Origin: Segniliparus sp051660745 | Lineage (GTDB): Bacteria; Actinomycetota; Actinomycetes; Mycobacteriales; Mycobacteriaceae | DNA length: 64,000 nucleotides | Direction: 5' to 3' | NCBI RefSeq assembly: GCF_051660745.1 | Contig: NZ_JBOFQF010000026.1 | Location: 55,963-119,962, forward strand | Part shown: in pieces, positions 43,290-53,393 of the stretch | Layout of the letters: each line of letters begins with the position of its first letter | Position numbering within the stretch: position 1 is the first letter of the stretch | Program-made: the position numbers and the translations under genes | Notes under the pieces: generated by a model | Told to the model about the DNA's origin: nothing | Seen by the model: only the letters and a program-made list of their open reading frames with translations | Database searches by the model: none

Positions 43290-44134
43290 TGCCCGGCCTC
43301 GGTGGCCAGGCCGAGCTGCGCGGCCAGCGCCGCCAGCACGGGGACCGGGTCGCTCTTCCCCGGGAGCACCTGGACCGCGACGTGGTCCGCGCCCGCCGCG
43401 AGGTGCGCCCGCAGCCCTGCGACGATTTGCTCGGGGGTGCCGCGCTGGACGAGCGCGTCGAGGAATTCGCCGCTCGCGTCGTCGCCGACGCCAAGGCCGG
43501 GGAAGCCGAACTCGCGCCACGCGTTCACGTAGTTGGACAGGCCCAAATAGAAACGCGCGGTGTCCGCGCCCGCCTCACGGGCCTTGGCCTGGTCGGTCTC
43601 GAGGACGACCTTCGCCTCCGTCGCGAGCAGCGGCCCCGTCCCGAGCGCCTCGCGGGCGAACTTGGTCTGCGCCACCGGCATGAAGTAGGGGTGCGCGCCC
43701 GCCGTGCGCTCGGCGGCGAGCTTGAGCATGCGCCCGCGCAGCGCGGCGAGGACGATCCGCCCCTTGGGGACGCCATGCGCGTCGAGCTCGTCGAGATAAG
43801 AGACGACCTTCTGGTACGGGCTCTGGTACTCGGCCTGCGCCTCGGGGTGGCCCGCCCCGATCCCGAGCAGGAACCGGCCAGGGTGCCGCTCTTCGAAGCG
43901 ATGGTAGGTCTCGGCGACCTCGCCCGCCGGGGCCGTCCACACGTTGACGATGCCGGAGGCGACGACGATCCGCTCGGTCTCCTCGAGCGCGGCCGCGTGC
44001 CAGGCCAGGTCGGACGGCGGCGAACCGCCGATCCAGATGGCGCCGTAGCCCAGCTTCTCGATCGCGGCGGCGCGCCCGGCGAAGTACTCGAACGCGCCGA
44101 AGACGCCGTATTGGCCAAGTTGGATCTCGCTCAC
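43286..44134 (-). CDS. LLM class F420-dependent oxidoreductase (first copy)
   Basis: The product is 282 aa from a GTG at 44134 (V/M SEIQLGQYGVFGAFEYF). This start gives the same length as its paralogue; a longer reading to 44227 would run through the promoter of the divergent GntR gene. The same LLM landmarks appear: GYGAIWIGG, IVVASGIVNVWTAPA, RFLLGIGAGHPE and GADHVAVQVLP. It is coupled by 4 nt to the second copy. Its promoter region contains the FadR-like palindrome, so the pair may be under GntR control. Confidence 0.85.
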   Translation of the reverse strand: MSEIQLGQYGVFGAFEYFAGRAAAIEKLGYGAIWIGGSPPSDLAWHAAALEETERIVVASGIVNVWTAPAGEVAETYHRFEERHPGRFLLGIGAGHPEAQAEYQSPYQKVVSYLDELDAHGVPKGRIVLAALRGRMLKLAAERTAGAHPYFMPVAQTKFAREALGTGPLLATEAKVVLETDQAKAREAGADTARFYLGLSNYVNAWREFGFPGLGVGDDASGEFLDALVQRGTPEQIVAGLRAHLAAGADHVAVQVLPGKSDPVPVLAALAAQLGLATEAGQ

Positions 44135-44196
44135 CCCCAGGGCAACCCGGTCCGGCGCGGCGCTATTCCCGGCATTCGGCGCAGCATGGTCGCATC

Positions 44197-44215
44197 CAAC
44201 TGGTATGACCAGTTG
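44197..44215. promoter_or_regulatory. Perfect FadR-like GntR operator
   Basis: CAACTGGTATGACCAGTTG is a perfect 8-bp inverted repeat around a 3-bp centre. The core TGGT-x3-ACCA is that of the FadR subfamily of GntR regulators. It overlaps a plus-strand -35-like TTGACA at 44213-44218 and lies 33 bp before the GntR start. It also sits 63 bp upstream of the LLM genes. It is therefore placed to control both sides. Confidence 0.75.
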
Positions 44216-44247
44216 ACATCTGTCCAATGGGGGCGCATGCTGGGGAC

Positions 44248-44895
44248 ATGACCTTCTCGCCCATCCAGCGGACCTCCGTGGCGGATTCGGTGTTCGCGCA
44301 GATCAGCGCCCAAGTGCTCGACGGAAGGCTCGCGCCGGGCAACGGGCTCCCCGGCGAACGCGCCCTCGCCGAGGCGTTCGGAGTCTCGCGGCCCGTGGTC
44401 CGCGAGGCGATCCAGAAACTCTCCCAGGCCGGGCTCGTCGCGACGCGGCACGGCGAAGGCACCACGGTCGTGGACTACCGGCGAGAGGCCGGGCCGGAGC
44501 TGTTGCCCGCGCTGCTCGTGCGGGACGGCAGCCCCGACCCGAAAGTCATCCGCAGCGTCGCGGAAGTCCGCGAAGTCCTCGGCGCGGAGGAGGACCCCGT
44601 CGGCAAGCAGCGCCTCGCCCTGGCCTACTGGGACGTGCTGGTCGACGGCGCGGACTCCATCGCCCACCGGCTCATGGCGAACAGCCTGTGGAAGGCCTAC
44701 GAGCCCGCGATCGAGGCGTTGGCCGTCGTCCTCAGCTCCGAAGTCGGGGCTGCCGGCGCGTACGCGGGCCTCGCCGTCGCCGTCGCCGACGGCGACGAGG
44801 CCGAAGCGCGCTCCCTCGCCCGCCAGCTCCTCGCCCGAGGGACCTCCGCCCTCGAAGCCCTCGCCACCACGCTCGAAGAAGGAGCCCTCTCATGA
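44248..44895 (+). CDS. GntR family regulator (FadR subfamily)
   Basis: The product is 215 aa from the ATG at 44248 (MTFSPIQRTSVADSVF). The winged helix is LAPGNGLPGERALAEAFGVSRPVVREAIQKLSQAGLVATRHGEGTTV, a textbook GntR N-domain. The C-terminal helical FCD-like domain is short and lacks an obvious metal-ligand Asp/His set. The stop overlaps the start of the hydroxylase gene (ATGA, 44892-44895). With the FadR-type palindrome upstream it most likely senses a fatty acyl-CoA or related lipid and controls the hydroxylase; this is inference from the operator and partner gene. Confidence 0.87.
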   Translation: MTFSPIQRTSVADSVFAQISAQVLDGRLAPGNGLPGERALAEAFGVSRPVVREAIQKLSQAGLVATRHGEGTTVVDYRREAGPELLPALLVRDGSPDPKVIRSVAEVREVLGAEEDPVGKQRLALAYWDVLVDGADSIAHRLMANSLWKAYEPAIEALAVVLSSEVGAAGAYAGLAVAVADGDEAEARSLARQLLARGTSALEALATTLEEGALS

Positions 44896-45560
44896 CCACG
44901 CCACGGCAGCGCAGAAACCCGGCGACGACGCTCCGCGCGGTCGCCCCCGAGTTCTGGCGGCACCGGTCGCCGTGGCTGATCGCCACGACGCTCGTGGCCG
45001 CCGTGGCCGGGCGGATCTCGGCGAAGGACTGGCGCTGGGGCGACGCGCGCGTGCCCGTCGTCGCCGTCCTGCTCTTCCCCTTCGTCGAATGGGTCGTCCA
45101 CACCACGGCGCTGCACTTCAAACCCAGGAAGGTCGGGCGGGTCACGCTCGATTTCCAGCTGGCGCGGGACCATCGCGCGCACCATGTCGACCCGAGGGAC
45201 GTCCCGCTCGTCTTCATCCCGTGGCAGACCCTCTGCGGCGTGATCGCCGCGTTGGTCGCCATCGGGCTGACCGCCTTCCGCCGCCGCGCGCTCGGCCTCA
45301 CCTTTCTCGCCACGGTCGGCTCGCTCGGCATGGTCTACGAGTGGACGCACTACCTCATCCACACCGACTACAAGCCGAAAAGCCGCCTCTACCGCGCGAT
45401 CTGGCAGAACCACCGCCACCACCACTACAAGAACGAGCACTACTGGTTCACCGTCACCTCGTCCGGCACCGCCGACAAGCTCCTCGGCACCTGTCCCGAC
45501 CCGTCTGCCGTGCCCGCCTCGCCGACCGCGAAGAACCTGTTCGGGGCGGCGGGGCGATGA
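44892..45560 (+). CDS. Sterol desaturase / fatty acid hydroxylase family membrane enzyme
   Basis: The product is 222 aa from the ATG in the GntR stop overlap. The histidine boxes of di-iron membrane hydroxylases are present in order: RDHRAHH (~96), HYLIHTDYKP (~155) and HRHHHYKNEHYW (~175). Hydrophobic segments at ~30-50, 55-75 and 115-150 anchor it. The family hydroxylates fatty acids, sterols or carotenoids. Coupling to a FadR-type regulator points to a lipid substrate. Confidence 0.85.
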   Translation: MTTPRQRRNPATTLRAVAPEFWRHRSPWLIATTLVAAVAGRISAKDWRWGDARVPVVAVLLFPFVEWVVHTTALHFKPRKVGRVTLDFQLARDHRAHHVDPRDVPLVFIPWQTLCGVIAALVAIGLTAFRRRALGLTFLATVGSLGMVYEWTHYLIHTDYKPKSRLYRAIWQNHRHHHYKNEHYWFTVTSSGTADKLLGTCPDPSAVPASPTAKNLFGAAGR

Positions 45561-45609
45561 GGGCCAAGCGCCGGTGACCTCGCCAACAGACGGATATAGG
45601 CTATGGGGC

Positions 45610-46728
45610 ATGGACGAGACCGCTTCGCAGGAGCAGGAGCCGAGCCTGCCCGACGAAGACGGCGCCAGCACGAGCGAGTCGGACGAGGCCGCCGACTCCG
45701 AATCGGACGAGGCCGCCGACTCCGAGCGCAGAAAAATGCGCAAACGAGTGCAGGACCGGCTGCTCGGCGGCGAGCGCAAATACAACCGCAGGGAGATCGC
45801 CGAGCTGATCGGGGTGCAGCCGTACCGCATCGCGCGGCTCTGGGTGGCGTTCGGCTTCGCCACCGACCCCGATCCCGAGGTGAAGATGTTCACCGACGGG
45901 GACCTCCAGGCCTTGCGCCTGTTCACCACGCTGGTCGACCGGGACCTCCTCGCCCCCGAGATGGAGTACACCGTCGCCCGGAATCTGGGCCAGGGCTTCG
46001 CCCGGCTCGCGGAATGGCAGTCCGAGTCCGCGTACGACCGGATCCGGGCCGAGGCCGTCGAGCGGTTGCCCGAGGGCTCCCAGATGGAAGTGACGGCGCT
46101 GACCGGCACGCTCGCCGACTCGCTCCTCGACGAGGTCCTGCCCGCCTTCGACTTCGTCCAGAGCTACCTCTGGCGGCGCCATCTCGCTGCCCACGCGCAG
46201 CGGGTCGGGGGGCAGACCGAGCACAAACTCGCCGTCGGCTTCGCCGACATGGTCGGCTACACCAGGCTCTCCCGCAACCTCGACGAGCGCGAGCTCGAGC
46301 GCCTGCTCGAATCCTTCGAGTCCACGGCCACAACGGTGATCACCCAGGAGGGCGGCTGGGTCGTGAAGAACCTCGGCGACGAGGTCATGTTCGCCACGAC
46401 GTCGCCGCAGGCCGCCGCGCGGATAGCCCTCACGCTCCAGGACTTCGTGCCCGACGGGGACGAGGTGCCGGAGCTGCGGGTCGGGGTCGCGTACGGACGA
46501 GTGCTCACCCGCTTCGGCGACCTCTACGGGACGACGGTGAACGTCGCCTCGCGGCTGACCACCTCGGCCAAGCCGGGAGCAGTCCTCGTGGACGACGGGC
46601 TGGCCGCAGAGATCGTCGAAGACAAAGAGATGCAGATCAAGGCGTTGCGCCGGGCGTTGCAAGTGCGCGGCTACCACAAGCTCGACGCGTACGTGCTGCA
46701 GTGGCGCCCGCGCCGCTCGTTCCGCTAG
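45610..46728 (+). CDS. Class III adenylate cyclase with N-terminal regulatory domain
   Basis: The product is 372 aa from the ATG at 45610 (MDETASQEQE). An acidic leader contains two copies of the octapeptide SDEAADSE. A helical regulatory domain follows (residues ~40-190, with RREIAELIGVQPYRIARLWVAFGF), like the autoinhibitory pH-sensing domain of mycobacterial Rv1264. The catalytic domain begins KLAVGFADMVGYTRLSR (metal Asp), then LGDEVMFAT (second Asp) and TTVNVASRL (transition-state Asn/Arg). All key catalytic residues are intact. It makes cAMP. The TAG stop shares CTAG with the convergent glycosidase. Confidence 0.87.
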   Translation: MDETASQEQEPSLPDEDGASTSESDEAADSESDEAADSERRKMRKRVQDRLLGGERKYNRREIAELIGVQPYRIARLWVAFGFATDPDPEVKMFTDGDLQALRLFTTLVDRDLLAPEMEYTVARNLGQGFARLAEWQSESAYDRIRAEAVERLPEGSQMEVTALTGTLADSLLDEVLPAFDFVQSYLWRRHLAAHAQRVGGQTEHKLAVGFADMVGYTRLSRNLDERELERLLESFESTATTVITQEGGWVVKNLGDEVMFATTSPQAAARIALTLQDFVPDGDEVPELRVGVAYGRVLTRFGDLYGTTVNVASRLTTSAKPGAVLVDDGLAAEIVEDKEMQIKALRRALQVRGYHKLDAYVLQWRPRRSFR

Positions 46729-49550
46729 TTGACCGTCACCGCCGCGACATTCATCCCCGAGACGGTGATCTGAGGTTTCTGGCCCGACCCCGGCTGCGGC
46801 TCGTATGTCGCGGTGATCGTTTGCGACTCCCCCGGCAGCAGGGTGATGTCGTTCTGGTCCCACATGGCGGACGCGGCGTTCGGCGCGTCCGCCCGCAAGA
46901 AGAACGCGACCTTGTCCGAGTTGTTGACCAGCCGCACCGAGACCTTGCCCTGGCCAAGGTCGCCGACCGTCACCGCCACCTGCGCGGGCGGCAGGTCGCG
47001 CAGGGCCTTGAAATCCGCGTACTGCCGCATCGGCGCGTTCGGGAAGTTCACCCGGTTGCCGCCGTTGGCCTCCCAATCCACCTCGTCCGGCACGGTGGAG
47101 CGCCAGTACACATTGCGGTCGAGCACTTCGTCGCCCCGTTTGAGCAGGACCTCGACGAAGTACGCGGGCCCCTCGACCGGGACGCTCGGAGCCAGCAGCC
47201 CGGCCCTGACCTCCTGGCTGGCGAGCGCGCCGACCGAGGCCGACTGGTCGTCGAGCACGTTCCCGTCGACGCCGACGACTTTGGTCTGCACCACGAGATG
47301 GTCTTGCGAGCCGAGGCCGAAATTCGCCACCGTCACGGTGTTGTCGTCGTAGCTGAGCAGCGCGTGCACCGGACGGTTGGCCTCCACCGCCCCGAAATAC
47401 GAGCCGGGCTGGTCGCCGTCGCTGCCGTACAGCGTCCACAGGAGCGACGGCCAGCCCTGGTTGATCATGAAGTACACCAGCCCCGTCGACGGGTTCGTCG
47501 GATCGGTCGAGTACCGGATGAACGCCTCGAACTGCGCGCGGACGCTCTCGTAATTCGCCAGCTGCGCCAGCTGCACAAACGTCTCCACATCGGACCACTG
47601 CCCGTACCGCTGCGCGAGCGCCGTCGAGAAGTTGTAGAGCGTCCCGAACGCGTAGCCGTCCCCGGTCGCGGGCCCGTGCAGGTTCTTGCCGCCCCGAGCA
47701 GGCTGGAAATTCGTGTGGTACTGGTTGTAGTTGGGGTCGCGCCACAGCCGGTCCAGCTCCTCGGGGGAGAGGAAGCGCTTGAGCGAGGCCAGCGTCGGGA
47801 TGCTGTCGCCCGCGCCCTGCTCGCTGCCGAAACCGCGCGAGCCGCTCATATTCGTCAGCGTCTCGTTGTTGGGGCCGATCCGGCCGTTCTCGTACCAGAA
47901 GTACGGCGGCACCCAGTCGTACGGGCCTTCCCGCTCCCCGGACCACTCCAACGTCGGGGTGTTCTTGTACATGGCGGCCGCGATGACCGGGACGTCGAAG
48001 TCCGACTCTTGGAAGCCGCGCAGGGTCGCCCGCTCCTGCGTCGGCGTCGGCTCGTTGTCGCTCCAGCCGTACGTGACGACGCTCGGGTGGCCGCGCTCGC
48101 GCTCGCCGATGCTCCGGGCCGACTCGTAAATGATCCGCTCGTCCCGGTCGGTGAGGATCGCGTCGCTCGGCGGCTGCCACGCGTTGCAACACATGAACCC
48201 GCCGAGGACCAGGATCCCCGCCCGGTCCATCTGCTCGTAGAAGTCGTCCGGCTGGTCGTGCCCCTCCAGGCGGATCGCGTTCAGGCCGAGGTTTCGCACC
48301 AACGCGACCTGCCGCGCGACCTCCGGCTTCGAGTAGCGCAGGAAGAGGTCCGGCGCGGACTCGCCGCCCCGGATCAAAAGGTCCTTCCCGTTGACGCTGA
48401 ACTGCCGCCACCCGCCCGGGGCCTCCGGGGTCTGGCCCACCAGCCGGGACTCGACGGTCCTGATCCCGAACGTCTTCTTCGACGAGTCCGTCACGACCCC
48501 GTTCTGCGCGACCGCGACCTCGAGCGTGTACAGCGGCTGGTCCCCCATCGAGTACGGCCACCAGACCTTCGGGCGCTGGATCGTCGTCGGGTCGAAGACC
48601 ACGTCTTTGAAGTTCTGGTCCGCGGGCAGGTCCACCTCGGCCCGCAGCTCGACCGGCGGGCCGCCGTCGGGCGGGGTGATCTTGGCGCGGACCTCGCCGC
48701 GCATCGGCTGGTCGCCGTGTTTGACGACCCGCGCCTTGACTGTGAGCTCGCTGCTGGAGAGGTCCGGGGCGTTGTTCTGCACGACATGCGCGTTCGTCTG
48801 GCCGAGCGCGCCGGTGACGTGCAGGCTGACCGGATACTGGACGCCGGTGTTGTTGTCGGGCGGGATCTGGCTCCAGTCGGCGCTGGAGGTGGTGAACATC
48901 CCCGCCGGGTCGTTCGGGTACAGCATGAGGGCGAAGGAGTTCTTGCCCGGACGCAGACCGCTGGTCACGTCGAGCACATGTCGCGCGTACGCGCCGCTGA
49001 CCATGTCCCTTGTGGCGATCTCCGTCCCGTTCAGCCACACATCGGCCTCGCCCATCACGCCAGGGATCTCGATCTCGGCGCGCTGCCCCGGCTCAAGGCC
49101 TGGGCCGATGTCGAAATCGGTCCGGTACCACCACGGCACGGCGAACCTCGGCGTCTCGACCGGCCCCGGCGCGGTGACATAGCCGAAGCAGTCGCGCATG
49201 TTCTGCGAGTAGAAGACGTTCGGGCACTCCCCGTTCTGCAGGAGGGCGTTGATGAGCGTCCCCGGGGCCCCGGCGTCGTCCGGCTTCACCACGAGCCAGC
49301 CCTTGCCCGCATGCGAGGGGTCCGAGATCTGCGACGGACGGTCGGCGATGTCCGCGCTGCTCATCACTTGCCAGCCGTTGGTCCCGAGAACAGTCGTCCC
49401 GATCCTGCTGCCCTGGATCGGCTGGACCGGCAGCACTTGTCCTGGCGCGCGTTTGGCCGCGAGGGCGACGAACGCGGTGACCGCAGCCGCTGTGACCAGC
49501 GCCAGCACCAGGACGAGCACGGCTGTCCGCCTGGTACGAGCACCTTGCAT
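46725..49550 (-). CDS. Glycoside hydrolase family 2, exo-beta-D-glucosaminidase-like
   Basis: The product is 941 aa. An N-terminal hydrophobic segment (TAVLVLVLALVTAAAVTAFVALAA) exports or anchors it. A GH2 sugar-binding domain (VPWWYRTDFDI, GVMGEADVWLNGTEI) and immunoglobulin-like domain are followed by the TIM barrel: LIRGGESAPDLFLRYSK, IRLEGHDQPDDFYEQMDRAGILVLGGFMCC and VVTYGWSDNEPT with the acid/base Glu. Two C-terminal beta domains close the protein. The arrangement matches CsxA/GH2 exo-glucosaminidases that trim chitosan oligomers. Substrate is inferred from similarity. Confidence 0.83.
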   Translation of the reverse strand: MQGARTRRTAVLVLVLALVTAAAVTAFVALAAKRAPGQVLPVQPIQGSRIGTTVLGTNGWQVMSSADIADRPSQISDPSHAGKGWLVVKPDDAGAPGTLINALLQNGECPNVFYSQNMRDCFGYVTAPGPVETPRFAVPWWYRTDFDIGPGLEPGQRAEIEIPGVMGEADVWLNGTEIATRDMVSGAYARHVLDVTSGLRPGKNSFALMLYPNDPAGMFTTSSADWSQIPPDNNTGVQYPVSLHVTGALGQTNAHVVQNNAPDLSSSELTVKARVVKHGDQPMRGEVRAKITPPDGGPPVELRAEVDLPADQNFKDVVFDPTTIQRPKVWWPYSMGDQPLYTLEVAVAQNGVVTDSSKKTFGIRTVESRLVGQTPEAPGGWRQFSVNGKDLLIRGGESAPDLFLRYSKPEVARQVALVRNLGLNAIRLEGHDQPDDFYEQMDRAGILVLGGFMCCNAWQPPSDAILTDRDERIIYESARSIGERERGHPSVVTYGWSDNEPTPTQERATLRGFQESDFDVPVIAAAMYKNTPTLEWSGEREGPYDWVPPYFWYENGRIGPNNETLTNMSGSRGFGSEQGAGDSIPTLASLKRFLSPEELDRLWRDPNYNQYHTNFQPARGGKNLHGPATGDGYAFGTLYNFSTALAQRYGQWSDVETFVQLAQLANYESVRAQFEAFIRYSTDPTNPSTGLVYFMINQGWPSLLWTLYGSDGDQPGSYFGAVEANRPVHALLSYDDNTVTVANFGLGSQDHLVVQTKVVGVDGNVLDDQSASVGALASQEVRAGLLAPSVPVEGPAYFVEVLLKRGDEVLDRNVYWRSTVPDEVDWEANGGNRVNFPNAPMRQYADFKALRDLPPAQVAVTVGDLGQGKVSVRLVNNSDKVAFFLRADAPNAASAMWDQNDITLLPGESQTITATYEPQPGSGQKPQITVSGMNVAAVTVN

Positions 49551-49602
49551 ACGACAGTCGTTCTTTCACTCAGTCCACATTCGGGCGGCAAACGCCCCGG
49601 AG

Positions 49603-49661
49603 AGCCGAAGGCGGGGATCGAACCCACGACCGCCTGCTGACAGGACAAGCGCTCGGCCAAG
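49603..49661 (-). pseudogene. tRNA-Thr-like fragment (3' half duplicated)
   Basis: On the minus strand this stretch matches the anticodon-to-3' half of the tRNA-Thr at 49941-50012. Over the 35 bases from the discriminator inward it differs at only three positions, and the TGT triplet is still in the loop. The T arm and the 3' acceptor strand are intact. The D arm cannot be folded, position 33 is C instead of U, and only five acceptor pairs (GCCGA/TCGGC) can be made with sequence just 5'. It is probably non-functional: a recombination or att-type duplication of the tRNA end. Confidence 0.6.
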
Positions 49662-49940
49662 ACATTATGCTATCGCATCCGCTCGCCGGGCGGCGGCGGA
49701 CAATAGCCCAGGATAGCCTATGACGTGCGGGTTCGCACTTCACGCGGCGGCATGGCGCAACGATCCCGGCCCCCGGCTCCCCGGCGGGAAAGCCCGTCGA
49801 CGCCCGCGAAGAGTTGCGGGCGAGTTGTGACATTGCGTGACAGCGAGCCCCAAAAGCGGGAAGACGGCAGCTTCGCCGAGCGGAACGCCGGATGAGGATC
49901 GCAGCAGGAAGCGGCGTCATTCTGGGCGTGAAGCCCGGTG

Positions 49941-50012
49941 AGCCGAAGGTGGGAATTGAACCCACGACCGCCTGTTTACAAGACAGGTGCTCTGCCTCTG
50001 AGCTACTCCGGC
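49941..50012 (-). tRNA. tRNA-Thr (anticodon TGT)
   Basis: It is 72 nt without encoded CCA. Acceptor GCCGGAG pairs with CTTCGGC (one G-U). The D arm is GCTC/GAGC. The anticodon arm is CCTGT-CTTGTAA-ACAGG with anticodon TGT, the variable loop CGGTC and the T arm GTGGG-TTCAATT-CCCAC. All arms fold cleanly. It lies between the GH2 gene and otsA, about 90 bp from the divergent small gene at 50104. Confidence 0.95.
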
Positions 50013-50103
50013 CAGCCCCTGACGGGGGAAGTCCAGCATAACCGACAGACCGCCGCAGAGTAGAATAGACTGCTGAAGGCCCGAAGCTGAAGAAAGGCGA
50101 AGC

Positions 50104-50284
50104 ATGCCCACGAAGGAACCGGACGTGGTGACCGAGGGGGAACTCGACCTCGACGAGGAGCTCGAGCCCTTGGCCGACGAGACCGCACTGCAAGCCCGCC
50201 GCGTCGTCGCGGCATACGCGAACGACGTTGACGAATGCCGCACCCTGCTGGCGATGCTCGGGATTGGGCCTGTCCAGCGCGCCG

Positions 50285-50292
<8 letters not shown>
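50104..50292 (+). CDS. Conserved small protein upstream of otsA (Rv3489-like)
   Basis: The product is 62 aa with AAAGG before the ATG (MPTKEPDVVTEGELDLDEE). It is acidic at the N-terminus and amphipathic-helical in the second half (ALQARRVVAAYANDVDECRTLLAMLGI). It overlaps the start of otsA by 8 nt. M. tuberculosis has a small gene of unknown function, Rv3489, in the same place next to otsA (Rv3490). That synteny supports it being real and co-translated with otsA. Function unknown. Confidence 0.75.
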
Positions 50293-51796
<1,504 letters not shown>

Positions 51797-51934
51797 TCAG
51801 CCTGGGCTGGTGAGGTGGTGCTGGCCGGTTGGGCTGGTCCAGTGGACGGTTCCGTCGGGTGATTGTTGGTCTCGCCAGCGTCCGTGTGTTTTTGCTCGGT
51901 GGTGGTGTCGGCACAATCGTTTGAGGTTGCCGAG
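51797..51934 (-). pseudogene. C-terminal fragment of the DUF222/HNH gene split by the element
   Basis: The 45 codons plus stop read LGNLKRLCRHHHRAKTHGRW and on to QHHLTSPG. This is the end of a 13E12-type HNH endonuclease, including the CRHHH metal-binding histidines. No start codon precedes it; at 51934 the coding sequence meets the element. The frame joins exactly to that of the N-terminal piece ending at 62936 (...QTIPENL). Read together they give a normal HNH motif. It is therefore a disrupted gene, not a separate one. Confidence 0.9.
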
Positions 51935-51950
51935 ATGTCGTTAAACTGCC
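51921..51950. repeat. Left attachment junction (attL)
   Basis: Host HNH coding sequence ...GAGGTTGCCG meets element sequence ATGTCGTTAAA... at the dinucleotide AG (51933-51934). The integrase gene starts 20 bp inside. Rejoining with the right junction gives an uninterrupted host gene; the deduced attB is GAGGTTGCCG-AG-GTTTTCGG. The shared core is only two bases, as expected for a serine integrase. Confidence 0.8.
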
Positions 51951-51953
51951 CTC

Positions 51954-53393
51954 ATGGGTTCTGGGGCTCGCGAAGCGAAACGTGTGATCAAGTCTGCGGC
52001 GGTGTACGCGCGCATCTCGTCCGACCAATTGGGGGAGGGCCTTGGCGTGGCGCGGCAGTTGGAGGACTGCCGGAAGCTGGCCGCTTCGCGTGGCTGGCCG
52101 GTGGGTCAAGAGTACGTGGACAACGACGTGTCCGCGTACTCGGGGAAGGATCGCCCGGCGTATGGGCGGATGTTGGAGGATCTGCGGTCGGGCTCGCGTG
52201 ACGCGGTGATCGTCTACAACTTGGACCGCTTGCACCGTCGTCCTGTCGAGTTGGAGTCGTTCATCTCGTTGTGCGACGAGGCGGGCATGCACGACGTGGC
52301 GACGGTGACCGCTGATATCGACCTCGGCAACGACGACGGCCTTTTCATGGCGCGGATCTTCGCGGCGTTCGCGGCCAAGGAGTCCGGCAGGAAGTCCGCG
52401 CGAGTGAAACGGGAGCTGGAGCAGCGCGCGCTCGCAGGGCTGCCGACCGGGAGCCGCCGCGCGTTCGGGTACGAGGACGACAAGACCACGATCCGCGAAC
52501 CCGAGGCCGCGATCATCCGCGAACTGGTGGCGCGCCTGTTGGCCGGGGAGTCGATGCGCTCGTTGGCGACGTGGATGAACGAGACCGGGGTGCCGACGAT
52601 GTCGGGCACGTCGGTCTGGAAGACGCACACGCTGCGGCAGATCCTGACTTCCCCGCGTATCGCTGGGCTCAGGGAGCACAACGGCGAAATCGTGGGCAAG
52701 GCGGTGTGGGAGCCGATCATCACGACCGACGAGCGCGAACGGGTCTTGGCCCGCCTCGCCGCTCGGCAGCGCTCTGGCAAGCGCGCCGTGCGACGTTACC
52801 TGCTGTCGGGGATGCTGCGGTGCGGGAAGTGCGGGAACACGTTGTTCTCAGCAGCCAGGTACGAGGGCGTGGAGCGCCGCACCAGGCGGTATGTGTGCCT
52901 CAAAGGCCCCGACCACGGCGGCTGCGGGCGGCTCACCGTGGTGGCCGAGCCGGTGGAGGAGTTGATCACCGATGCCGTGCTCGACCTGTTGGACTCCCCG
53001 GCTGTGGCGAAGAAGATGAGCGGTAAGGAGAGCGAAGACGTCGAGACGGCGGCGTTGTCGGAGGCGTTGACCGAGGACCAACGGCAGTTGGAGGAGCTGG
53101 CCGCGCTGTACGCGGAGAAGGCGATCACGATACGGGAGTGGATCGCGGCGCGCGACCCGATCCACTCCCGCATACGCGACCTAGAACGCCGTCTGGCGCA
53201 AGCGACGGAGACCACCGCGCTCGCGGGCTTCGCGGGCAAGGGCGCGGAGCTGCGAGCGCAGTGGGAAGAGACCGTCTTAGACCGCCGCTGCGCCGTCGTG
53301 CGATCCGTGCTCGACCACGCCGTCATCGCCCCCGGCACTCCCGGATCGCGGACATTGGACATAGGCCGAGTGCAGCCGGTCTGGAAGGTGTGA
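51954..53393 (+). CDS. int: Large serine integrase
   Basis: The product is 479 aa. The resolvase catalytic domain has AVYARISSD with the nucleophile Ser ~22, NLDRLHRRPVELESF and ARIFAAFAAKESGRKSARVKRELEQRA. A recombinase domain follows, and the zinc-ribbon has CGKCGNTLF with later cysteines CLKGPDHGGCG. A coiled coil (~360-420) precedes the C-terminus. No Shine-Dalgarno precedes the ATG; transcription may be leaderless or start at the GTG 27 nt downstream. The size and position 20 bp from the junction match the phiRv1 integrase Rv1586c. It catalyses attP x attB crossing at AG. Confidence 0.92.
   Translation: MGSGAREAKRVIKSAAVYARISSDQLGEGLGVARQLEDCRKLAASRGWPVGQEYVDNDVSAYSGKDRPAYGRMLEDLRSGSRDAVIVYNLDRLHRRPVELESFISLCDEAGMHDVATVTADIDLGNDDGLFMARIFAAFAAKESGRKSARVKRELEQRALAGLPTGSRRAFGYEDDKTTIREPEAAIIRELVARLLAGESMRSLATWMNETGVPTMSGTSVWKTHTLRQILTSPRIAGLREHNGEIVGKAVWEPIITTDERERVLARLAARQRSGKRAVRRYLLSGMLRCGKCGNTLFSAARYEGVERRTRRYVCLKGPDHGGCGRLTVVAEPVEELITDAVLDLLDSPAVAKKMSGKESEDVETAALSEALTEDQRQLEELAALYAEKAITIREWIAARDPIHSRIRDLERRLAQATETTALAGFAGKGAELRAQWEETVLDRRCAVVRSVLDHAVIAPGTPGSRTLDIGRVQPVWKV

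Noticed and set aside
49661..49940. Gene between the tRNA-like fragment and tRNA-Thr
   Set aside because: No frame with a start, ribosome site or domain; only translated tRNA sequence appears in the open frames.
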